DNA from: Lytechinus variegatus
Lineage: Eukaryota > Echinodermata > Echinoidea > Temnopleuroida > Toxopneustidae
Direction: 5' to 3'
Assembly: GCF_018143015.1 (NCBI RefSeq)
Contig: NC_054747.1
Span: 1,073,407-1,137,406 of the forward strand
DNA length: 64,000 nucleotides
A model generated the notes under the pieces. It did no database searches and was not told the origin of the DNA. It worked only from the letters and a program-made list of their open reading frames with translations. The first letter of the stretch is position 1. Each line of letters opens with the position of its first letter. Positions 53,730-63,739 of the stretch are shown here, piece after piece. The position numbers and the translations under genes were made by a program.

Positions 53730-54127
53730 GTACAATTCAGAGATGCGCTAATGAGTGAGTTGATGATGTCCCCCACTCTCTATATCTTTTTTTATTTGTT
53801 TGAATAATTTGTTATTTCAATTTTTACTGATTTGACAAATTTAACTCTACTACAAAATGTCAAAACAGTGCCAATTCCACAATGTCCAGGGAAGAAGACA
53901 ACTTTTATCAAAGGTAAATGGGGAGAAAACGACACCATTTTATAGCTATTGTAATGTAAATAATAAGAAATAGTGAGTGATGTAATCAGTCCCCTCATTT
54001 GCATACTGACCAGAATGCGCATGAAATTAAGCGAATCTTTAACATGTTTTGATTTTTTTTTATTGCTATGCTTGTTTGGTTTTTCGCTTTTATATTGTTT
54101 TTGTTGGGGTAGACTTGTCCTTTAAAA
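53730..54127. mobile_element. Foldback MITE with TTAA end, copy 2 (left end decayed)
   Basis: The right half (GTTTTTGTTGGGGTAGACTT, GTCCTTTAA) and the central ATGAGTGAGTTGATGATGTC and GAAATAGTGAGTGATGTAAT match 38895-39503. The left terminus is not recognisable. Confidence 0.7.
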
Positions 54128-54154
54128 GGGCTATGGAGAAAGCATTGTATTATG

Positions 54155-54480
54155 GTACACCATGTGTAAAGTCTTGGAGGGGCTGACATAAGAAAAGTAG
54201 ATAGAAAGTGGAGTATTCTTTTAGAAATGAGTGTAGTCCTTGAAGGACTGTAAACCAGGAGAAGTGGAAAGCTTGAGCAGGCGAGAAAAGGCTGGCCTGA
54301 GTCGGCTACCAGAGTGTAGCAGGAATAGGAGAGGAGACTCGACGTTTCAGGCTGATTGTTTGCTAATTGTGTTTTTTTTTGTGGCGGTACTGCCACACAA
54401 CTTTCTCGCCTCTTCATTTCACCTCAAATTATATCCACTTACCTTTTCTAAGACCCTCCAGGACCTAACACATGGTGTAC
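54155..54480. mobile_element. MITE with GTACACCATGTGT ends
   Basis: GTACACCATGTGTAAAGTCT and TGGAGGG at the left are inverse to CCCTCCAGGACC and TAACACATGGTGTAC at the right; about 326 bp, non-coding. Confidence 0.65.
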
Positions 54481-54672
54481 GCCAACCGTAAACCGCTTCC
54501 GCGATAGCAATTTTTGTTATGTTGTATTATAACACTGTTCCTTCTTTCGTACATATTACTGTAATTTGCACTTGTTCATAATATATGATAATAGCTCTTT
54601 ATAATTCAAATTCCGTCATAATGATTACCTAATAAAGCCTACACAACAGTGCCAATCTCTCTGTAACATTTG

Positions 54673-54833
54673 ATTTACTTCAATAACTCCATACATCTAC
54701 TTGATTTGCTAGTTCAGCCCTCTGAACTGCCATACCCGAAAAGAACTCCCAAGAATTTAAAAAGCGCGAGCGCGCCCTCTCCCGTTCAGGCTTACTACCC
54801 ATGATCACCGCGCAATTAGCGTCCATCTTCCTC
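54673..54833 (+). repeat. DIRS left inverted terminal repeat
   Basis: Begins ATTTACTTCAATAACTCC (unique outer part), then the shared ATACATCTACTTGATTTGCT and AGTTCAGCCCTCTGAACT up to GCGTCCATCTTCCTC. Confidence 0.92.
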
Positions 54834-55349
54834 TTTTGCTTTCGGCAAGCCATCTGTCAAGACGTGCTCAGATAAGTCTCCTAAAGCTCAAATCTTTTTT
54901 GAGCTTTGGTATATTATTTTTGCTTATCTGTTGTGCATTCTCCCTTTTAAATTCAATCTTTCCGTTTGTATGAAAGATTGTGTTCAGAATTTACACCCGG
55001 CGCGACTTTTTAGCGTGTTTTTGGTGACACTTAAATTGTTTTCCTAACGTTTGGGTTCTCGTCGCGCCGCATCGCTAGCGCGTTCGCGAGGCACCGGGTT
55101 TGGTCTGCCTACGTGGCAGCAAGCCTTCACCTCCTGCCACGGTTCTTGTTCTTCACGTTCAAAGTGTGGTGGTTTTTGGTGCCGTTTTGAATTAAATTCT
55201 AGACAGCCTTTACACTTTGTTGTCAAGGGTGTTATTGTTATTTCTTTTTGCAGGTTGGGATCTTCAACTCTGTTCCTTCCTTGCTTTCCGGAATTGATTT
55301 ATTAAGATTTTCGATTGATTATTGATTGATTAATTCTTCAATTCTTTTT

Positions 55350-55560
55350 CCTTTCTGTTCTGAATAAATTTCTTGATTGATATTTTATTCACAGGCGGAT
55401 CTTAAAGCTCAATTCCTTTTCCTTCTGTTCTGAATAAATTTCTTGATTGATATTTTATTCACAGGCGGATCTTAAAGCTCAATTCCTTTTCCTTCTGTTC
55501 TGAATAAATTTCTTGATTGATATTTTATTCACAGACGGAACTTAAAGCCCTTTTTTCTCT
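55350..55560 (+). repeat. 70-bp tandem repeat, three copies, in DIRS 5' region
   Basis: TCTGTTCTGAATAAATTTCT, TGATTGATATTTTATTCACA and GGCGGATCTTAAAGCTC repeat at exactly 70-bp spacing (TATTTTATTC at 55381, 55451 and 55521). Each copy ends a pyrimidine-rich stretch with TTATTCACAG, an acceptor-like sequence. Confidence 0.88.
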
Positions 55561-56075
55561 TCTGGGATTGTTTAATTCGACTTACGCAATTATAACTTGA
55601 TTGATTGGTTATTCAATCCCCCCCCAAAAATAAATGAATTGTTTTCTTCGTTCAATTCCCTCTCCCCTCCTAGTCTTATATTTTTTACTTCGACAGGCGG
55701 GCTCTACGATTCTTCTTTGAGGATTTACTGTGTCGTTCTTCCTCTTGGAATCGTTACTAGAGACGTTCCTCCTTCCTCCTGTTCTGAATTTTCTTTACCT
55801 TTCCGCAGGAGGTTACGTTTTTCCTCTTGGAAATTATCGTAAAATTTCTCAATCCTTTTTCTTCCTGCTCTGAAAATTTTTGTTTTTGTGTTTCTTCGCA
55901 GGTGGAAACTTCGTACCCTTCCCCTTTTGATTTGTTCTGTTTTGCTCAAACAAATTTCTTATAGGAGGAGGGAAAGACCACTCCGGTCTCCAAAGCGAGA
56001 TCTTTGTAATAATAACAAAAACAAAAAAAAGAAAAATTCTTGTTTTTTCTTTTTTCAGGGTAGAGAGAGGTACCG
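55561..56075 (+). other. DIRS 5' leader, no clear frame
   Basis: Pyrimidine-rich with further GCAGG and TTTTTTCAGG acceptor-like sites just before the gag start. Confidence 0.5.
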
Positions 56076-56423
56076 ATGAGTGGGACTAACACAGCCCCAG
56101 AGGACCTGGTGCCCTCCACGGGGACCGTCCCGATTGCAAGTTTACAGAAATCGGCCGCTTCCCCCGGCGGCGGTGAGTATGAGGTTGCGTCAATCAGCAT
56201 TCCGAATTTGCGGTCGGATGCTAAGAGTAGGAAGGCCGAGACTGTGGTGCCACGGTCTCGGACAAAGAAAAAAGTGGTAGCCAAGGCTTCCAAGCCTAAA
56301 CCAGGTTCTGCCGCCGCAGCACCCAAAGGGCTATGCGACCCACCGGCTACCGGGTCACCGGAAGTCCGGGAAGAGAGAGTGCGGTTCTGTCCCCCGGCAC
56401 AGGTCAGGCTCTCTGTCGTATAA
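56076..56423 (+). pseudogene. DIRS gag-like ORF, N-terminal part
   Basis: 115 codons starting MSGTNTAPEDLVPSTGTVPI, Pro/Ala/Lys-rich, with a basic stretch (RSRTKKKVVAKASKPKPG). It stops at TAA just before a tandem repeat that breaks the frame. DIRS gags are poorly conserved, so the identity comes from position in front of the RT. Confidence 0.5.
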
Positions 56424-56470
56424 GACGTCCTCCGTGATAGCATCGGCAGAGATCGCCCAGCCCCTGACCG

Positions 56471-57327
56471 CGAGAGGCGTCACACATCAGACTGTGACCA
56501 CAATCTGACCCCGTCAGATTCGGGTGAAGTTTCGTTGTTGGCGGCCGCCCTGCCAGGGGCGGCAAATCGTAAGAGATCACCCGTGCCTCTTGTGCCTTCT
56601 TCTGCTCCGGCCACGCCGGCGGAGCCCGCAAAATAAGAAGAAGAAGAAGAGGTCGAAGGAGAGGTCGGCCAGCCCTGCTGCCATGGGCGTTCCTCCTTCA
56701 GACCCTTGTATCGGTGGTCAGATGTTACAGCTATTCATGCTACTACATTCTGCTACCGCGAGAGGCGTCACACATCAGACTGTGACCACAATCTGACCCC
56801 GTCAGATTCGGGTGAAGTTTCGTTGTTGGCGGCCGCCCTGCCAGGGGCGGCAAATCGTAAGAAATCACCCGTGCCTCTTATGCCTTCTTCTGCCCCGGCC
56901 ACGCCGGCGGAGCCCGCAAAAAAGAAGAAGAAGAAGAGGTCGAAGGAGAGGTCGGCCAGCCCTGCTGCCATGGGCGTTCCTCCTTCAGACCCTTGTGTCG
57001 GTGGTCAGATGTCACAGCTATTCATGCTGCTACATTCTGCTACCGCGAGAGGCGTCACACATCAGACTGTGACCACAATCTGACCCCGTCAGATTCGGGT
57101 GAAGTTTCGTTGTTGGCGGCCGCCCTGCCAGGGGCGGCAAATCGTAAGAAATCACACGTGCCTCTTGTGCCTTCTTCTGCCCCGGCCACGCCGGCGGAGC
57201 CCGCAAAAAAGAAGAAGAAGAAGAGGTCGAAGGAGAGGTCGGCCAGCCCTGTTGCCATGGGCGTTCCTCCTTCAGACCCTTGTGTCGGTGGTCAGATGTC
57301 ACAGCTATTCATGCTGCTACATTCTGC
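56471..57327 (+). repeat. 287-288-bp tandem triplication inside DIRS gag
   Basis: Three copies starting CGAGAGGCGTCACACATCAG at 56471, 56759 and 57046. The first period is 288 bp because copy 1 has CAAAATAAGAAG where the others have CAAAAAAGAAG, which creates a stop. The unit encodes LLAAALPGAANRKKSPVPL, a K/R-run (KKKKKKRSKERSASP) and SDPCVGGQMSQLFMLLHS. The 287-bp period changes frame from copy 2 to copy 3. Confidence 0.92.
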
Positions 57328-57690
57328 TTTCGAGCAGTGCGGGTTCACCCCACCCTCGACGTCTACTCACCCCGCTGATGCCCCCGAGCATCAAGCGAGA
57401 CAAGTGGGTAATAACCACCAGACACCCGGGAAATCCTCGAGCGATTCTGTTAACTCATTGAGTGCTTCGTGCACGCTACGTATCCTACTATTACATGCCA
57501 CACTCGTGCTCGCACGCCTACTATTGATTGCTTTGTGCTTGCATTGTTTCCTACCCTCGCCTGCTTCGTGCATGACTGCGCACATTCGGAATTACAATCA
57601 TTGTTACGCCGTTTTGCATTGTATTGCGCATCACATGCACGCCGTAATTAGCACTATTGTGTGCAGTGCGAACTCTGCTTTCTGACAGAT
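57328..57690 (+). other. DIRS gag remnant, degenerate
   Basis: Continues for about 35 codons in frame from the third repeat (FEQCGFTPPSTSTHPADAPE) and then becomes Cys/His/Leu-rich without gag-like composition. Confidence 0.4.
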
Positions 57691-57985
57691 CAACTTACGC
57701 GGTTTACATTGGACTTTTTCAAGTATTTCTACATTTTTTTACAAGATATGGCTCCGCCTCTGAGAAGAAAGACCTAGGTTTTTTTATCCATACAAAACAC
57801 TCCACAAAATGGAAATACTTGATACAACTCATATTTTAGCAGTAAAGATAATAACCAATCCATACTATGAGGACACCATTATAAGGAGTATGAAATTTCC
57901 TACAACTTTACTACACAATAATTTGTGGATAAACTAATCGTTAGAGAGTTACAAGCAATTATAATCATGACTATTGAAAGGAGTG
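57691..57985. other. AT-rich island inside the G/C-rich DIRS element
   Basis: About 295 bp of AT-rich text (from TTACGCGGTTTACATTGG to ATTATAATCATGAC) within otherwise G/C-rich sequence. No inverted ends were found; probably a foreign insertion. Confidence 0.45.
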
Positions 57986-58010
57986 AATACGGCTCGCGAT
58001 CCCCAAATCA

Positions 58011-58779
58011 ATGTGGCACAGGGGGGTTTTGTGGCTGGCACAGGGGAATAGCATCGGATTAGCACTGTGGCATTGGGTTAGTAGTGTGCTTGGCATGTTA
58101 AGAGTTAAATCGCCAGCCAGTGCACCGGCTAACCGGGCACCTCAAGATCGCGTGTGCTTTCCAGCATTTTCGTCGATCTCAGAGCACGTGTCCCAGCCGA
58201 CACGCGTGGCCACCCTGGCGCTTACTGGACTCCCTTGCCTTCATGAGAGCCGGCGGAGAGGCCGTACGGCTCCCGCGGCTCTCGGAGCTCCTCCAGGGGA
58301 GGAAACTTGTCATGGGGACAACCTCCTGGTTCAGTCCATGGAGCGAGACTCCCTTTACGAGGAGTCTCTCGAAGGCGGCCAGTGCGAGGATAACCCCTAT
58401 CCCGCGGTCGACTCTTCAGTAAGCGCTCAGGCGCTGCTTGACAAGTATCTACCTCACATCTACCCTCCGAGCGGGGGTATTCATGAAGCAGGGGTTATTT
58501 TTTGCCCCGCCTCTTCAGGCGCTCCGAGCTCAATCGGCCGAATTGGGGGTCTCGGAGAGTGACGGGGTCGCCCTAGACGAGGCGGCTCCTACGACGAGGA
58601 AGCCTCCAGCTCCGAGGGTGCAAACCCACCCCCGCTCTGCTGCTGCCCGGAAGCGCCAGGCTCCGGCACCGCCGTCTCGAAACTTTCAAGTCTCTCGAGG
58701 CCAGCGAGAAGGCAGAGGCAGGGGAAGAGGGGGGCGACCCGCTTCGAGGGCGCCGCCCAAACCGAAGCAGTCGGTTTGA
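58011..58779 (+). pseudogene. DIRS gag-like ORF, C-terminal part, frameshifted
   Basis: Frame 58011-58562 reads ERDSLYEESLEGGQCEDNPY and VSAQALLDKYLPHIYPPSGG. The reading moves to another frame near 58480 and continues LRAQSAELGVSESDGVALDE, ending in RGQREGRGRGRGGRP and KPKQSV stop. An Arg-Gly-rich tail is usual for the nucleic-acid-binding end of DIRS gags. Confidence 0.6.
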
Positions 58780-58780
58780 C

Positions 58781-59599
58781 ATGCTGTCCCGAGCGCTAGG
58801 CAAGGTAGGCGGGCGTCTCCGGCATTTTCTCCCGGCTTGGGAGGAAATCACGGAAGACGCATACATCTTATCCGTCGTGCGAGACGGCTTCTCTATAGAA
58901 ATAGAAGCCTTCCCGCACGGTGCGATTCGCATCGCCTCACCGCCTTCCTCCACCCTCCACCATCAGTACATCGCGGCTGAAATCGCCGCACTGGTGGAGA
59001 AGGACGCGATAGAGAGGGCGTCAGACAACCCCAATCTTTGTCTATCCGCGATTTTCGTCATTCCCAAGCGCTCGGGCAAATTGAGAATGATTCTCAACAT
59101 GAAGAGAATCAATACGTTCATTCCGGCCGAACACTTCCGGATGGAAACGTTAGCCACGATCCTCCCCTCACTGGAGGCGTCGGACCTGGCCGTGTCTCTG
59201 GATTTACGCGACGCGTACTTCCACATTCCCAACCATCCAGCTTCGCGCCGGGCCCTCCCGTTCGGGCTGCGACCGGCGCCCCGAGTGTTTACTCGCATAG
59301 TCACCACTGTGGCAGCCTATTTGAGAAACCAAGGCCTGCGACTCTTCGTCTATCTAGACGACTGGCTTATTGTCGCAGACTCGGAGGCAAAGTTGCAAGC
59401 TCACCTCTCCTTGCTACTACGGGTGACTCAGAGCCTCGGGTTCATGATCAACTGGGAGAAATCGGAGCTCACTCCCTCCCGCGTTCCCATGTATTTGGGC
59501 GCGAGGATAGATATACCGAACCAACTCGCGCGGCCCAGTTCGGTTTCTGGCCTGAACCTCACTTTCTATTCGAAAGTAAGGGTGCCCTGTCTTACTTAG
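58781..59599 (+). CDS. DIRS-type reverse transcriptase (RNase H missing)
   Basis: 272 codons starting 2 bp after the gag stop. Motifs in order: VEKDAIERA (about residue 73), FVIPKRSGKLRMILNMKRIN (93-112), LAVSLDLRDAYFHI (135-148, first catalytic Asp), ALPFGLRPAPRVFTRI (158-173), FVYLDDWLIVA (189-199, the DD pair) and LGFMINWEKSELTPS, MYLGARIDI (217-244). The wording YLDDWLI and DLRDAYFHI is specific to DIRS/PAT/Ngaro elements. After ARID the frame drifts to a stop where RNase H should begin, so the protein is C-terminally truncated and probably not fully functional, although the polymerase motifs are intact. Confidence 0.92.
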   Translation: MLSRALGKVGGRLRHFLPAWEEITEDAYILSVVRDGFSIEIEAFPHGAIRIASPPSSTLHHQYIAAEIAALVEKDAIERASDNPNLCLSAIFVIPKRSGKLRMILNMKRINTFIPAEHFRMETLATILPSLEASDLAVSLDLRDAYFHIPNHPASRRALPFGLRPAPRVFTRIVTTVAAYLRNQGLRLFVYLDDWLIVADSEAKLQAHLSLLLRVTQSLGFMINWEKSELTPSRVPMYLGARIDIPNQLARPSSVSGLNLTFYSKVRVPCLT

Positions 59600-61517
59600 C
59601 TCCTACCCTTGCAAGGCCAGAGTCAGGGCTAATACAGACGCCCGTCCTCCAGCGATCGCCGCTGAAGAGAGGGCGACTCCGATATGAGCACCATCACCGC
59701 TCAGCGGTATGTCTCACTACCTCATAGCTCTCCGAACTTATGAGTATGTATATCGGATCTGAATGTCACGGCGATTAAAAGTTCCATATACTAGATATCC
59801 CTCCTGTTGACATTCACAGCTGTTCCCCGAGTCCTTCCCGGTCGGGTAAGCATCATCTCGGAGGAAAGAAACCGCCGTACATCTCTGTTGGCTATGTACG
59901 TGTGTTCAAGCTTCTTTAAAGCCCCAGACTTCTCTGTCGGCATTCTATGCCTACTTTCTGGGCACACCCACCGTACCGGGTCGGCGAGTTTACACCAAAC
60001 TGTACGCCGCCAGACCATCGGTCGAGCTCTAACAGTCTATCTTATAGACTGCCCTCTATGTGGGTCAAGCTTGCGGGCGTCTCCGCCGTTTCCTCCTTGT
60101 GTGGAGTGGTCTACGGTGGATGTCTTACCGTGCCCGTTTGTCGAACCGTCTTCTTATTTAGAAGCTTTTTCACTCGGCACACTCGAGTCGCCTCGCATGC
60201 TGCTTTCATCCTCCCTCCATGCAAGGCATGTGGCCATGGTCACCGCACGACCGAGGATGATGTAACCGTGGATGTATGTATGCTTATGCCTACCTAACCA
60301 CGATCACTACGACCCGCTTTTTCTCGGGCCGACTGTGGATGAGTCTCTCCATGTAAGTGATTTATTTCATTGGAGTTCTTCTTTTAGAAACTTAGATGCT
60401 CATCCCCTGCTGCTTAGGGCGTCATTTTTGCCGCCCCCCGCAGCTTTTTGAAACTCCTTATTCTCTGATATCGGACTGTTCCACGCTGCCGCAACCGGCG
60501 CCGGCGGTGCTTGCTCTTACGATCACCTGAGAGACCAGGCCTTGTGGCTGTTTTCATAAACAACTGGTTCTCACCGCAGACTGATGGAAATTTTTGTGAT
60601 TACTTTCCTCAAGTCTCCTTCCTCCTTCGCTTGTTTCTTTAAGCGAGGACATCGACACTCTTAGCCAGTTCCCGTCCCCAACTTGATAGGACAGGGCCGT
60701 TGCTACCTCATTCGATTCCGTTGGGAACGTAACAGTTGAGGTATCATATCTGGCGATGTCTGTTCGTTAGAACATCTCTTGATTGTCGCTTTCACGTAAG
60801 ATCATGACAGAGACTTTTCGCCAGCTCCCTCTGGCGTACACTTGCTGCTGCTAGGGATTCCCCCGCCCAGCGGACAGCCATCGCAGCCTAGCCTCACGGG
60901 CTCTCTCGGCGATGGTGGCTTGAGCCAAGCCACCTCTTCCACCGCGGGCACTGCACCCTCAGATGGGTGCTTCAATCAGTATGGGAGAAAGGGGATCCTG
61001 AGTTCTCTCTCGATCACTCGGTCTATCACACTTTTGTCGTGATGTGTACCGCGCGGTTTCTCTGACACGCCCGGTTGAGCTGTTTTTGACCAGACTGCTT
61101 TATTCTACATAGGCAGCAGGTCCGCGGCATTCCTTATTAACAGGATGGCACTCAGTCGCTTTCTCGACCCTTGACTGCCTTACGAGTGGTTTTCTTCTTA
61201 AATCCCTACTCTCCGTCGTTCCTGGTCCCCTTCGGACCGCTAGTAACTTTTTGCCACAGCTCTCTATCAGAATTCTGCAGATTTTCTGCCCTCACGCATT
61301 TGAGACAGATATCGAATTCTGGGCGCTTTCTCCCACGCGGAGGCTTCTGAGATATCTCGCCTTCTCAGATTGTTCGATTGATCACTTACTGAGCCTTAAA
61401 AGCTTCAGTTTTCCGATCACGATTCTTGTTGAAATTTTCAACAAATTCCGAATTTTACGCTCTAGTCAGCTGGTGATGTTGTTCTCCTGACACTAGGCCG
61501 AGGGCCCATGATACTGA
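59600..61517 (+). other. Degenerate DIRS interior (RNase H, methylase and recombinase region)
   Basis: G/C-rich sequence of DIRS composition. I found no recognisable RNase H or recombinase catalytic motif here in any frame. Frames such as 59807-60265 lack family motifs. Given the downstream YR tail, this is best read as decayed coding sequence. Confidence 0.5.
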
Positions 61518-61718
61518 GTATTCCTGAGTATACAGGGCATTCCTCTCGAGGACATTTTGAGGGCCGCCTTTTGGCGCTCAACTAACTCCTTCACTTCATT
61601 CTACTTGAAGGACATTCCGTCCAGCGAGGCGAGATTTGCTGCTTCGGCGCTTAAAGCAGCTGCGGCTTTTCCCCCTCTCCCTAATTTTCGTTGTTTTTGT
61701 TTTTTTAAATTTTCTTAG
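61518..61718 (+). pseudogene. C-terminal fragment of DIRS tyrosine recombinase
   Basis: The frame reads GIPLEDILRAAFWRSTNSFT, then SFYLKDIPSSEARFAASALK and stops at TAG. The ILxAAxWxSxxTFxxFYLKD pattern is the conserved end of DIRS tyrosine recombinases, containing the helix before the nucleophilic Tyr. Upstream catalytic Arg and His boxes are not readable, so it is a remnant. Confidence 0.75.
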
Positions 61719-61767
61719 GCTTACAATTGAAAACATGCCTCCCTACGGTTTGAGTCCGTGTTGGTCT

Positions 61768-61862
61768 AGCAAATCAAGTAGATGTATGGAGTTATTGAAG
61801 TAAATTATGAAAATACTTACCTGATTTTCTTATTTACGAGATAACTCATACATCTACTTGAT
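61768..61862 (+). repeat. DIRS internal complementary region
   Basis: The first half (AGCAAATCAAGTAGATGTAT to GAAGTAAAT, 61768-61805) is the inverse of the element's left outer end. The second half (TATGAAAATACTTACCTG to ATCTACTTGAT, 61806-61862) is the inverse of its right outer end. The halves abut with no gap, which is how DIRS elements rebuild both termini from a circular intermediate. Confidence 0.92.
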
Positions 61863-61924
61863 ACCCTCCCACCGACCCTCCGCCTTGCGTAGCAACATGT
61901 TTCAACGTATGGGCTTGCAAAAGT

Positions 61925-62110
61925 TGAGGAAGATGGACGCTAATTGCGCGGTGATCATGGGTAGTAAGCCTGAACGGGAGAGGGCGCGCTCGCGCTTTTT
62001 AAATTCTTGGGAGTTCTTTTCGGGTATGGCAGTTCAGAGGGCTGAACTAGCAAATCAAGTAGATGTATGAGTTATCTCGTAAATAAGAAAATCAGGTAAG
62101 TATTTTCATA
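61925..62110 (-). repeat. DIRS right inverted terminal repeat
   Basis: GAGGAAGATGGACGCTAATT to CAAATCAAGTAGATGTATG is the inverse of the left repeat. The unique outer part runs AGTTATCTCGTAAATAAG to TATTTTCATA at 62110. Confidence 0.92.
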
Positions 62111-62310
62111 TTTGTTGTGGTGATCTAAAAGTATCACTTTTTCACTATAAACATGATAAAAACCCAAATTGTTAATTCGGTTCGCAAATGGCAGTTCAAT
62201 GTTTATCTACATATAATGATTAATGAATAATGTAAATATTCATTTTTGAGAAATATATCACTATAAATTGCAAAATTGTAGCATTTGTATTAAAAAGTTA
62301 TTATCGTAGG

Positions 62311-62311
62311 C

Positions 62312-62338
<27 letters not shown>
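62311..62338. repeat. (TA)n microsatellite
   Basis: About 13 TA units. Confidence 0.95.
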
Positions 62339-62343
<5 letters not shown>

Positions 62344-62560
62344 TATATAATCTACTTATGGTGAAATTTGTTGGGGGCAAGGATAATCTTTTAGGTAATG
62401 GGTTTCTTTTGTTAAAGGCTGCCGTACCAGACCAGTCACCCCAAAGCCCAAACCAACTCGCCAAAATAATTTTTGAGATTTATATTGAGCCTGGAAAAAG
62501 CACGCTATGCTTAAGCATGATATATGATAACTTGTCAACAGACCAACAATAACACAATAC

Positions 62561-62904
62561 TATGGAAGCTTAAAAGTGCCACCCAGATGTTGAGATAATT
62601 ATCTTGGGAAGTCGACATCATGATAACAAAAGATCAGATGACGAGATCCCGGATCTCATCATGTTGACATCTTGTAGAAGAGATGATCAGTGACAAGATC
62701 TTCGATCCATGATCATGTCATCTGATCATCTCTTCTAAAAGATGTCGACATGATGAGATCCGGGATCGTGTCATCTGATCATCTCTTCTGAAAGATGTGG
62801 ACATGATGATATCCAGGATCTCGTCATCTGATCTTTTGCTATCATGATGTCGACTTCCCAAGATAATTATCTTAACATCTCGGTGGCACTTTTAAGCTTC
62901 CATA
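62561..62904. mobile_element. Foldback family A, intact copy
   Basis: A 344-bp near-palindrome: TATGGAAGCTTAAAAGTGCC and AGATAATTATCTTGGGAAGT at the left are repeated inverted at the right. GATCAGATGACGAGATCC and GATGTCGACATGATGAGATC pieces lie inside. CAATAC flanks both sides (62555-62560 and 62905-62910), extending to 7 bp if one terminal base is counted. Non-coding. Confidence 0.88.
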
Positions 62905-62910
62905 CAATAC

Positions 62911-63635
62911 AAAAGAAATTCAGGGAAAGCTTCAAAGAGAACAAGGTTAATAGGTTCTTGTTCGCTCAAGCATCAGGTACGCACACGTCACATTCGTGTA
63001 TTTTAATGAACTTAACAACTTCAAGTCTTGAAACTGTCAGGAATTCCTTTAGATAACAGTTTTTCTAATTTTCACTATATATACAAATTACAAGTTTAGC
63101 TATTTGTATGGAACATTTCATGTTGATTTATTGTTAAATTTGGGGTGTCTGGTTACATAATTTGATTGACTTTGGAAACTGTTTTGTATAAACTCTGTAA
63201 TTATAAAATTTACATTTGAACAAACTTCCAACAATACATTTTTGCAAACGAAATTAAACATGGAGCTTTGGATGTGTTGTTGTTTGTGATGCCATTTGTA
63301 ATATTTGTAACCTAACGCCACCTGTTGAGTAAACAAAACCAAATTTTTAAGAAACAGTTCATCGTTTAGTCTTGATTGCTAGTGATGTCGTCCCGACGTT
63401 CTTTTCTCTTGTATTATTGCATGAAATCATAATTGTTTCGTACTTTTATACACGTTTCTGTTTCTGTTTGTGGTAACTCCCGTAGGAACTCGGCAGGACA
63501 GCATTTTTTTTGCTGGTAAACGCTAAGTTGGTATATAACCAATTACCTTGGAAACATTTAACGTCTAGGTTAATCAGCCATAGAGGCTGACATAATAGAC
63601 GACAGATATCACTCTTGGGCATATTTATCAAAGTG
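62911..63635. other. No gene recognised
   Basis: AT-rich sequence; short frames lack motifs. Confidence 0.45.
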
Positions 63636-63639
63636 GAGA

Positions 63640-63713
63640 CAATGGCAGAGTTGGGATTCGAACTCACAACCTTGCGATTATGAGTCCAATGCTCAAACCA
63701 CTGGACCACACGA
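63640..63713 (-). mobile_element. tRNA-Met-derived SINE head
   Basis: The minus strand reads GTCGTGTGGTCCAGTGGTTT (A box), then TTGGACTCATAATCGCAAGG (an anticodon-arm-like stretch with CAT in the loop), then GTGAGTTCGAATCCCAACTC (B box). The match to elongator tRNA-Met around TCTCATAATC and GGT..TGAGTTCGA is clear, but the anticodon stem and acceptor do not pair, so it is a SINE, not a tRNA gene. GTCGTGTGGTCCAGT is duplicated just upstream (63714-63735). Confidence 0.7.
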
Positions 63714-63739
63714 CCTGTGTTACTGGACCACACGACCCG

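Larger units (their letters stand above)
54673..62110 (+). mobile_element. DIRS1-type tyrosine-recombinase retrotransposon, 7.44 kb
   Basis: Inverted terminal repeats (54689-54833 and 61925-62069, essentially identical over 145 bp), an internal complementary region (61768-61862), a DIRS-type reverse transcriptase and the C-terminal end of a tyrosine recombinase. The complementary region pairs with both outer ends and fixes the termini at 54673 and 62110. TTTG flanks both sides (54669-54672, 62111-62114). Gag, RNase H and most of the recombinase are broken, so the copy is probably non-autonomous. It is more G/C-rich than its surroundings. Confidence 0.92.

Noticed and set aside
59807..60297. 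152- and 116-codon frames in the DIRS interior as RNase H or recombinase
   Set aside because: No DDE-type RNase H or RHRY recombinase motif could be read in any frame; treated as decayed sequence.
63640..63713. Possible functional tRNA-Met gene
   Set aside because: A and B boxes and a CAT-containing loop are present, but anticodon and acceptor stems do not pair; it is a SINE head.
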